A stretch of 64,000 bases of DNA from Corinectria fuckeliana (Eukaryota; Ascomycota; Sordariomycetes; Hypocreales; Nectriaceae). The notes below the pieces were generated by a model. The model made no database searches. It was not told where the DNA came from and saw only the letters and a program-made list of their open reading frames with translations. Position numbers and translations under genes: made by a program. Shown here in pieces: positions 49,616 through 59,134 of this stretch. Within the stretch, counting starts at the first letter, position 1. Each line of letters opens with the position of its first letter. The stretch is taken from contig WPDH01000025.1 of the NCBI GenBank assembly GCA_019137255.1, positions 1-64,000 of the forward strand, written 5' to 3'.

Positions 49616-50785
49616 ACCATTTGACTCAGGCGTTTCGTGTTACACAGTGGTTTCGCTGTTTTCTCATCGACATATCTTTTTCGCTTACCAGGACTCTTCT
49701 GACAACGGCATGGAAGAAACGCGGTATTGGACGACGGTAGATCTGTCGCTCATTTGGACGGGTTTGGGTTGTGCAGGCTGGCGTTCTACGGGTCATGACG
49801 TATCGGAGACATTGAATCAGACATGATTCAACTATAGGACCGCTGGGAGCCATCTTTTCTGTGGCCAAAGACTGGAAGTCTAGAGCGTTTTGGGCCTGGA
49901 TGTAACTGGATGTGCGGCTTGTATCAAGACGGACAACTGTTTTTGGACTGGTTTTTGATGATACCAAGGGTTCTTATTCGATACGCGAATTGGCTGGGTG
50001 CTCAGGACGTGCTTTGCCAACATGATACGACATTATCGCAACCATGTAGTCGCCAACAACATATTTAGGTTCTTAGTACATCATGTTATTGCTGTATTTG
50101 TGAACGCCCTTGTTCGTGTCTTAGTGGTCGCCTTAGATGGGAAGCTCGTTGCAAGGACAACGTCAAGTTACCAACCTAGCTTAGAACTTGTGTGAACTCT
50201 GCCGTGTGTTAGTAAGTTGTCATTTAATTGTTATATAGCCATAGGTGAACGGTAGCGTTTACCTTCTATCGCCTTGTCTGTCTCGTCTGTATCCCTGCCC
50301 GGCCGTTGTACTACATTGGGTCAAGCCTCGGAACTACCAGGATGCCTAAGCCTACCCAGTGTCGCTACCACCCATTCGTGATCACATAGAACGCTATAGA
50401 CAGTGGGAAGCTATTCTCTCTGCGAAACAAGGTGGCGTGATGGTTAGTCGTTGGAACCCACCACGGAATGAGCAAATCGTTTAGGTGTTTGAAGAATGTT
50501 GCATCTAATGGAGATGGAATCCAACCAGACCCGAGTTACTGGAGTCATTAGGACTCATGAACGAATAAGAGAAGGTGTATTTTTCTTTTCGGTCTCCAAG
50601 GCAAGCCCAGCGGCAAGGAACGTAGTACCGAGCGGTTGGACATCAGAGTTAAGTGGACAAATATCGACTACCCTGTACCCGGCGAGTATTTTACATGTCT
50701 GTTCGAAGTACAATAGATCATAGCAACAGGGAAGACTTCAAGCTACGTCGTCCTTTACAAACCACTATTTACATATCTACATAGG
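49616..50785. other. Convergent intergenic region
   Basis: About 1.2 kb between convergent stops. No conserved gene seen. It should hold both 3' ends. Confidence 0.6.
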
Positions 50786-52502
50786 TCACTTCTTTGAACT
50801 CTGTCTCCGTTTCTCCTCTCGCGAGTACATTATACCATGCGACAGCAGCAGATATTTAGAAAAGAAGTCCTCAGCTAAGTCATCAAACTTGATGTAGTCG
50901 GCCCCGAGATGATACGCGGCCGCAATACCACTCACACAAGCAAGTTCATGCATGTTCTGCCAATCAACGTTAGCGCAATGCCATAAAGAAACAAACCGAG
51001 CATGAGCTCATACCACCAGCGTCCATGATCCAGCGAACCATGTGCTGTTCTTCCCGTGTAGGAACATCATGCCGGGGACGACGCGCAAATAGTGCTGCCA
51101 GCGGTGTCCAAGCTGATGCCACCAGTTTCGCTTGATGATTTTGGTCTCATTGATTTCGTCAATAGTCCATAGGTCTCGATGATCCTTGTTGAGAAATATG
51201 GTTTGGTAGACGGGCTCAAAGTTGCCTTCCGATTCGTGCTGGGCCTTTCTTAGTTGATGCTGATAGTTGCTGCAGTTGAACGACATCTCGATAAGCCGGG
51301 GATTTTGCTGGTAGGTAAAGGTGTAGTACATAGGGGTAAACCCACTACAGGATCCCTCACCCCTTGAGAAGGCGATTTGTTTCTTCTGATCCTCGGACTT
51401 GGGCTCTGCACAGAGCTCTGGCTGGAAATGCGTTTCGTAGTGGTTCTCAAAATACTCGGTGTCGGTATGGGTGACGGTGATGTCATCGTAGAAAGATGCG
51501 CCGCCAAGGACGATCTTCTCCCGCCAGGTTGCGGTATTGCCCAGGATGCGGAGAGCATCGTCGGCCAAGACGCAAAGGACCATTTCGTCAAACTCCTCGT
51601 CGGTGCCTTTATTCTTGATGCAGAGTTTTACTTTTTCTTTAGATCGACTGAACACAGAGTCTACTTCTGTGCCAGTTCGGATATCCACGCCTTTTTGCTG
51701 CAGATCCTCTCTCCACTTCTTGTAGAAGATGTCCAAGTGATCAAAAGTCACCATGGTAGGCAGGTTGGGTAGTAAAGTATATGGGTCGTAATCCCAGAGT
51801 TTCATGTTGGGATCAGAGAAGAGCCGCTCAACTATAGCTGAGGGGACGTTAGCGGTCTGGTTGCCCGTACCCAAGAACAGGGCAATGAGCGGGTAAACCA
51901 TCTTGTCGCCAAAGTCCTTGTTGAAGAAGAAGACGCGGAGCATGATTTTGATGGGAATAAGACCGAGAACTGGCATCGTCCACTTGATGACCTTAAGGAA
52001 GAGACCAAACTTTTTGATGTCGGAAGAGAATTGGGAGACGAGCTTGCTGGGGAAGCAGTTTGTCCAGAAGCCATCTTCTCCCTTACCGAAAGAGACTTGT
52101 AATTGGACGTCTTGCGGATCATAGCCGTACTTCTCGAAGAATTTGAATGTGTGCTTGAAGATCTATAACTTCGGGTTAGACGTGAGTCTGGCGAAGCTGA
52201 CCCGAAAGTTGTATCAATCTCACAGGAGATCCTCCTTGGACGCCATTGTTCATCCAGGCGGCACCGTGTTTCTTTTCGTCTAAAGGGATGGATGTTGCTT
52301 GACCTCCCACTTTGGCGCATTTTTCTAAGACGGTTACTTTGAACTTATCGGGGTGGTTTGCAAGAGCGGCAGCGCATGACTGTGCTCATGTCAGCTTAGT
52401 ATCTTTTCTTCATGGTGGACGACGAGAGTCAGTGAATACCATGCCCGCAGCACCGGCACCGATGATGACGATGTGTTTCTGTTTGCTTGTGATCGAAGTC
52501 AT
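50786..52502 (-). CDS. FAD-dependent (amine-oxidase-like) oxidoreductase
   Basis: Exons 52502-52440, 52379-52224, 52162-51014 and 50956-50786 give 512 residues. The N-terminus has the dinucleotide-binding motif VIIGAGAAGM (12-21), followed by a second FAD-contact segment (VTVLEKCAKVGGQATSIPLD). The C-terminus has FAGSWTLVVNMHELACVSGIAAAYHLGA, the FAD-closing segment of NAD/FAD-binding oxidoreductases similar to flavin amine oxidases. The substrate cannot be inferred. Intron sizes are 60, 61 and 57 nt. It is divergent from TDP1 with 466 bp between the starts. Relatives often occur in metabolic clusters, but no cluster genes are next to it here. Confidence 0.85.
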
Positions 52503-52968
52503 CTCCGCAATAATATCAATAAAAAATTGGCATTGAAGATAGTCACGGAGGTGAGAGGTGATCTTGGAAGGTTCTGGGTTGACAATGATGCTAGTGTCTT
52601 GTATATGTATGCTGAATGCTTCGTGGACGTCATTGACTCTAATGATGACTTTGATGTTGTTGGGCACCCAAAAAGACCAAGTTCCCATGACATCGACGCT
52701 CCAATCAAACGAATTATACAACATTCCCTCTCGCCTCCTTCCGGAGTCAATCTAGATACACGCTCAAGGGTCTGGCTGTAATGCATGCGGGCGCACGTGA
52801 TTCCGCGTTCATTGCTAAGGATACCTACAGGGATGGGCCAATCCAGAACACGCCTCATTGACATCGTGCATGCGAAGAGACGTCAACGCTGCATGAACTT
52901 TCGAATTCACCGCGCAGACCTGAATTCTCCCTCGATATTCCCCATCGGGTTCAAAAGATCAAGAGATC
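52503..52968. promoter_or_regulatory. Divergent promoter, FAD oxidoreductase / TDP1
   Basis: These 466 bp separate two divergent start codons. A shared bidirectional promoter is an inference from spacing; no specific site is claimed. Confidence 0.5.
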
Positions 52969-55198
52969 ATGGACAGAGGTCATGCGGACATCTCCGACTT
53001 GGGAGGCGACATGGACGACGACGAGGCACTCCGCTATGCAATTGCCCTCTCGCTCCAAGAAGAGGAGTCCCAAAACCAGTCGGCAGAACAGAAGCCACCG
53101 AATAGCTCATCCACTAGTCCCAAGCACAAGGAGCCCAGATCTGGCGAGACAACGCTTGGTCTACTTGCACTGGATCGCAAAAAGATGGAACAGGAAAGGC
53201 TGCAGAGACTAGCCAAGCGGCGTCGAAGCGCCTGCTCGGATGACGATGTCGTTGAGGTGCCGCCTCCCAAGCGCAAGGCGCCCGCCCGGCCGTCTGAATC
53301 TCCTAGCCTGCCACCATTTGCGAACGGCACTGTCAAGAGGACCTGGGCTCGTGGGTATCCACGGACGCCTGATGACATCAAGATCGAGGAGATCTTGCAG
53401 AAGGACAACCTCATGCTTGCCGTGCTGAGTTCCTACCAGTGGGACGACGAATGGATCATGTCCAAAGTGGACCTACGGAGGACGAAGTTACTGCTTCTGG
53501 CATTTGCAGCCGACCGAGCCCAGGTACGTTAGAATATGGTATTGCCCGCATCGTGTTAGACTCAGATGCTGATGGTGACCCAATCCAGAAAACCGCCATG
53601 CGATCTAACGCGCCCCCCGGGACCAAGTTTTGCTTTCCCGCTATGAATGGACCTGGGTCGATGCATTCCAAACTCCAGTTACTAAAGTATCCGGACTACC
53701 TCCGGGTGGTAGTACCCACGGGCAACTTGGTGCCTTATGACTGGGGCGAAACGGGAGTCATGGAGAACGTCAGTCACCCAAAGAAGAGGACCGGGCGCTT
53801 GCAGGCGCTTCACGATGGCTCGCTAACCGCATCTTAGATGGTCTTTCTGATCGATCTGCCCCGACTCGCCAACTCCGTTGACCACCAACCAACCATATTT
53901 AGCACCGAGCTCGGTCGATTCTTGAAGGCGGCGGGCGTTGACGAGAGCATGGTCAACAGCCTTTCCAATTACGACTTCTCGCGGACGAAGCCTCTCCGCT
54001 TCGTGTACACCATGTATGCTCACTCGGCAACAATAAATGTCCCCGCACCTGCTGATGTTGGTGCTGTCTAGTCCCGGAGGTCACTTAGACGAGTCGAGGA
54101 AGCGAGTAGGTTAGTATCGCGTGTGTAACCCGAACTCGTACGACTGCAGCTCACAAGCCATCTCTCAAGGATACTGCGGACTTGGCGCCAGTGTGGCTTC
54201 CCTCGGACTGGCTAACAACGACCCCGTCGAGGTGGATTTAGTGGTGGGTGTAGTGTGCCACACGAACGAGAAAAAGCTACTAACTCGAGGCACTAGTGCG
54301 CCTCTCTTGGGGCCATCAACAACGATTTGATCGGAGCAATGTACAACGCATGTCGAGGTATAACCCCTCCCTGACTGAGGCGCGATCGAGGATCTAGGCT
54401 TGCCCAAGGATGGATGGTCTGACGCGGTGCAGGTGACGATGGCATGACAGAATACAACTCTAGGCTGAGCCGTGCGACTAAGACCAAAGCGGGGAGTACG
54501 GCGCAACCGTTCAAGGAGCACTTTAGGATCTATTTTCCTACAGATGAGACAGTAGCGAAGAGCCGGGGAGGAAGAATGGTGCGTCCAACGGGCTAGCTGC
54601 GGAACAGCCACAATCGCTGTAATTGGACACAAGACACTGACAATAGAAACGCGCTGTAGGCTGCGGGCACCATCTGCGTCCAGGCCAAGTGGTGGCGCGC
54701 GCCCACCTTCCCTAGCGAACTGGTTCGCGATTGTGTCAACACTCGCGATGGGTTGTTGATGCATAGCAAGATCATATTTGTCCGCAAGAGTCAAAGCGAC
54801 GAAAGCCGGGCGCCGGCGACAGCGCATGATGATCCCGGTCACTCGTCGCCGGGTTGGGCATATATTGGCAGCGCAAATCTGTCAGAGAGCGCATGGTGAG
54901 ACACGGCCAGTCCGGCAACGGACTCGGAACTTGGAACAATGTCACTGACTAGATACCGAACACGAACAGGGGCCGTCTAGTCAAGGATCGAGCAACGGGC
55001 AAGCCTAAGATGAGCTGTCGCAATTGGGAATGCGGCGTAGTGATTCGAGTTCCTGGGTCCAGCAAGGCCCAAGCGGGGGCGGGCAAGGACAACGCCAGCG
55101 ACATGGGCATTTTCAAGGGTACAATTCCGGTACCTATGCGATTCCCGGGACGGCGCTACCGCGAGACGGAGGAGCCCTGGTTCTATGCCCAGGTGTGA
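52969..55198 (+). CDS. TDP1: Tyrosyl-DNA phosphodiesterase 1 with N-terminal UIM
   Basis: Nine exons give 564 residues: 52969-53523, 53589-53768, 53838-54013, 54072-54109, 54170-54243, 54297-54357, 54433-54578, 54660-54895 and 54970-55198. A ubiquitin-interacting motif (DEALRYAIALSLQEEE, about 16-31) opens the protein. The two catalytic HKD motifs are M-H-S-K-L-Q-L (His211, Lys213) and L-M-H-S-K-I-I (His445, Lys447), followed by VPTGNLVPYDWGETG and WAYIGSANLSESAWG. Family knowledge: nuclear enzyme that removes topoisomerase I peptides from DNA 3' ends. A stop at 54069 that seems to truncate the protein lies inside intron 3, and eight phase-consistent GT..AG introns restore the full conserved sequence. 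Confidence 0.93.
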
Positions 55199-55799
55199 GG
55201 TACCAGGCTATCTCGATTGTGGCGATGCCAAGATGGGGGAGAGCCGGGAACCTAATCTACGTACCTACAGTAGGTACACTTAGCATCGGGCGTGGGGAAT
55301 AAGCCGGCAGAATGATCGTCACCAATGAGGACTCGGGGTCTGGCCTGAACAAGACCACGGAAAAAACAATTGCTGACAGTGTGGGGATGGGACAAGGCGG
55401 CGCCGAGGCGGCGGGAGAGGTGAGGGACAAGGGCATGGCCCCGACTCAGGATAATCGATCAACGCAGACAAACAGGTTCTACATAGTACGGAGTACAATT
55501 CAAATACTACATTGCGAACGGCACAAAGGAGACCGGGGATATGGATCACGGCAGAGCACCGACCAGGGGCAACGGAACGAATAGACCACGCCTAGGGCAA
55601 CGACGTTTTTTGCAATGCCGTGGCATCGCGGACACAGCTTTAGGCGGACGCACGTATGTTCTCGGCAGTACGAAGTACAGTGTGGGTAGCGGGTTGTGAG
55701 AGAAATGGGACGGGGCACGGACGGGGCTGCAATGTATCATCATATGCGGGCATAGTACGTACTAGTAGCGACCAAACGAATGCCGCCTTACTTGGTACC
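55199..55799. other. Intergenic region between TDP1 and the DNA transposon
   Basis: About 600 bp of normal composition with no gene. Two GTAC palindromes lie at 55486-55496 (GTACGGAGTAC) and 55668-55678 (GTACGAAGTAC). Confidence 0.65.
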
Positions 55800-55801
55800 T
55801 A

Positions 55802-58037
55802 GAGTCGTGACCCACCTTTTCGTGTGCCCCACCCCTTTGCGCACCGCCGCGCGACGCGCTTCTGTAATCATCATCATAATACTTACTTATAACTTTACTA
55901 ATTATCATCCAAATTCGCCCAGATTTTCACGATAAAGCCTCTAAAGGCTGATTATAAGGCCCTAATCAAAGAAATCCTCAAAAAAGCCGCTAAAGGTGTA
56001 GCAATTCGCAAGTTTACTAGAGACTATAATATTCCTAAGTTAACAATCTGATTATAAAAAAAGAGCATATAAAACACAAAAAAGGCCTAAAAAGATACCT
56101 AAAGATTATCACTAAATTAAGAGAGCCTATTAGTCTGTTATATCTTTATAGAAGAAGTAGTAGGCTAAGCTCTATTATAGTATAAACTATATAAAGTTAT
56201 ATAGGAAATCTTAAACCTCTACTATAAAGATAGTCTTATTAGCTAGTATTAGGTTTTATAATTTTTATAATACTACTCTAAGCTTAAAATAAAGGTATTT
56301 ATATCTTTTAAAGCTGCTTATTTAAATAGTATAACTCCTAAAGCAATCTAACTATAATATAAAATACTAGTATAGTAAATACTTAATAAGTCTATTAGAT
56401 TAAATAGGATTTATAATATAAATAAATATTAATATAAAATCAACTATATTAGGGGATATACAGAGTAAATACCGCTAGGGGGAAGAATCCCTACTTATGC
56501 GATTAAGATACCTAAAGCTTGGGAGCAAGATAGTAAGGTAATAAGATAATAATTCTTCTATCTATTCTAGTGACAGTCTTCCCCTTTATATAAGGGAAAG
56601 TCCTAGGGCACTCCCTAGGCATTCCCCGGGAAATCTCCGGATAGGTCCTGGGATTTCCCTGGGACTATCCCGGGATTTCCCGGGACAATTCTCAGCCTAA
56701 TTGGTGGGAGATTTCTCTCCCTGTCGTGGCCACTCTCTAGTGGCCCTCTCTAGGGTTGTAGCCTAAGCTGTTGCCAGATGGCAACAGCTCTCTGTCCGGC
56801 TCATTCCGTAACAAATATAGCCTCTCTAAGGGTATAACTAAGATAAGAAAAGTTATTAGAAGCTCTCTCTCTTACTGCTTAGTTATCTTAGAGAGTGATT
56901 CTTATAACTAGGTCTTAATTATAAAGGCAGAAAGCACTAAAGAAAGATATCTTACCTTATATATAGTCTTTATAAGAAATAACCTTTAAGGGTAATAGTT
57001 TCCTAATAATTTTCTGCCTTAGGTATATAACTATTTACTAACTAGGTGGGTAAATATCTTTATATATAAAAAGTAGCTAAAAGAGGTGTTTCTTAAGGAA
57101 ATATAGCTATTAGACTTATCTTTATAAAGGATTCTTATTATTAATAGCTTTTAAGGTTATATTAGGCTTAGATTCCAGTTTAGAGCACTATTTTATTATG
57201 TTTAGATTATCTATTTACCCTCTTATAGCTTATATATTATATAGCTATTTAATATAAGTATATTTAGCCCTCTTAAGTATGCTTTTTAATACTAGATAAA
57301 ATAGTACTTTTTATTTTTAATAACTACCCCTATTTAAAAATAATACTTTCTTATAGTATATAAAATAGCTTCCTAGGAAGCTATAACTAAAAAGAATATC
57401 TAAGTAGGTTTTTTAGGTGTAGAAATATAGCTAGTTAATATAGAAAAGCTAATAGTATATATTATTATTACTAAGTAGTTACCACTAGCAGAATTAGTAT
57501 TATATATACTAAAGTAATAAAAAGTTATAAAAGATAATATTTCTTACATACCTAAGAATAAGACTAAGCTAATAGTATAGCTTAATTTGCTATAAAGAGA
57601 CCTTAGTAGCTTTACCTAGACTGTCTAAGAGATAGGAGAAAAGATAGGAAATAAGCTTAATCTTTAGAATGCTAAAATCACTAAATTATAAGCAAAAGTT
57701 ATATATCTAGAGGTATAAATAGCTTTATAAAAGCCTACTAGGCGTAAAGTAGTCTAATTTAATCTAATTGCTACTTTTCTAACAGCTAAGAAGATTAAAA
57801 AGGTAAAGCCTAAGTCTAAGAAGAAAAAGAGGAAAAAGAAAGCTCTTACGCTTAAGCTAGCATAAGAGGTAGCAGAAAAAGTGGGCAGTTTAAATATGTA
57901 TAGTATAATAAACACATTCTAGGCTTAGCTAGTTATTTTCTATAGTATTTGTTAAGAAATACAGTCTTTAAGTCTAACTGTGAACGCGATCCTGATGCGT
58001 AAAGGGGTGGGGCACATAAAAAGGTGGGTTATAACTC
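55802..58037 (+). mobile_element. RIP-degraded pogo/Fot-like DNA transposon
   Basis: The ends are inverted repeats of at least 43 bp (left 55802-55844, right 57995-58037) flanked by TA on both sides (55800-55801 and 58038-58039), the Tc1/mariner-pogo target duplication. The two ends differ at seven positions, all left C/G versus right T/A, as RIP would produce. Near the left end, at about 55935-56047, the frame K-A-D-Y-K-A-L-I-K-E-I-L-K-K then G-V-A-I-R-K-F-T-R-D-Y-N-I-P resembles the helix-turn-helix that starts pogo/Fot transposases. A Lys-rich segment near 57790-57850 could be the C-terminal part. The 2236-bp length suits the group. It is interrupted by a GC-richer island at 56447-56813 and has no functional frame. 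Confidence 0.8.
56447..56813 (-). mobile_element. GC-richer LTR-like island inside the transposon
   Basis: This 367-bp island stands out in the AT-rich element by its CCGGG-rich sequence. Its ends are tatta (probably tgtta before RIP) and taaca, the short inverted ends typical of LTRs. Read on the minus strand it begins TGTTACGGAATGAGCCGG and contains a TATATAA box about two thirds along. Two perfect hairpins are present: ggccact-ctct-agtggcc (56728-56745) and ctgttgcc-agat-ggcaacag (56768-56787). No clear 5-bp target duplication is visible. A solo LTR inserted after most of the RIP is my best reading; a structured internal segment of the transposon is the alternative. Confidence 0.45.
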
Positions 58038-58039
58038 TA

Positions 58040-58550
58040 GTAGCTCTAGGCTTAAGCTCTCTGTTCCCCTAAGTTATTATTAACCCCTCACTAGGTGCTA
58101 TAAAGGCGAATACTAAGCTAAGCTGTATACTCTACCTATATAAGCCGTAAGAGTTTAAAATAGTACTAAATTTATCCACAGTCTTACTAGAAGGATAAAC
58201 AACTTTTGCTAGGTGAACAAGTAAAATATATAGCTAGGTTTGTAAAAATAACTTAATAAAGTAAAGGTAATAATAATTAACTATTAAAATAATATACTAT
58301 TATTTAATAAGTACTATATATTAACTAATATAAGTTAGTTAATTATCTTAATTAGTCTTTTTTTAAGTAATTTATACTAGTAATACTACTTTATTAAGTA
58401 AAGTAGTAAGCTTAACTAAAAGGTATATCTTAGATGCTTAATAAGTATATAACTTACAATTTTATTTATCTCTATAGTAAGAGTTGTTTACCTCTTTAGT
58501 AAAACTTGAAATAATAGTACTAGAATTAAGCAGTAATAGCTGTATCGCTA
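58040..58550. repeat. AT-rich RIP relic next to the transposon
   Basis: About 510 bp of AT-rich, nearly CG-free sequence directly right of the transposon, without an open frame or recognisable ends. It is probably the remains of an older repeat into which, or beside which, the transposon inserted. Confidence 0.65.
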
Positions 58551-59134
58551 CATAAATGAATGCACCTTGTTCATAATGTGTATTTTAGCAGTTGCATGTC
58601 AAACAACAAATGGGAGCCGTTTCTCAGCATCACGGACCCTGTCAGTGCCTTTCTATAGAGACATTGTAGACTCAAGTATTTACCTAAGGTATGCAGAGAA
58701 TTGAGCAATTAATCTTTCTAACCCTCGTGGCCCTTACGTGCCTTGATGCCCGCAGCAGAGAGCTGATTACTTGCAATTGACCTTTGACCAGCCTTGGGAA
58801 GGGTGCGGGACATGAGGTACTTATAGACAAGTGGGAGGGGGGGAACCGCATAGGGCCAAGCCCAAGCGAATAGGATGATGGCTCAAAAAAAAAAACCCTG
58901 CAGCGCAACTTTTGTTCTCGCCCAGCTAGCTGAATAATCGAGTCACCAATTTCCTCGCCACGAGCTAGTCATCTCTTGTGTGAGCCTGAGCCGATTGCCT
59001 GTGCTTGATGTTGGAATTCGCGATCCTTCAAATCCCTGCGCCAGCGAGGACTTTTTGGGGCAACAACCCACCCCGCGCACCTCGAACCCCCCACCAACGC
59101 CGAATCCGACTCAGTCTTGGACCCCGCGAACATC
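58551..59134. promoter_or_regulatory. Promoter and leader of the GARS-AIRS gene
   Basis: About 580 bp of normal composition between the AT-rich relic and the start codon, with an A11 run at 58885-58895. Expected to hold the promoter; no specific site is claimed. Confidence 0.5.

Noticed and set aside
54069..54071. In-frame stop suggesting a truncated TDP1 pseudogene
   Set aside because: It lies within a 58-nt GT..AG intron; splicing restores the conserved FVYTIPGGH segment and the second catalytic motif.
50786..55198. Secondary-metabolite gene cluster around the FAD oxidoreductase
   Set aside because: Neighbours are TDP1 and a PNRC-motif protein; no synthase, transporter or pathway regulator is present.
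59117..59134. Upstream TTG as the start of the GARS-AIRS protein
   Set aside because: TTG is not a usual start in fungi; the ATG at 59135 gives the family-typical N-terminus.
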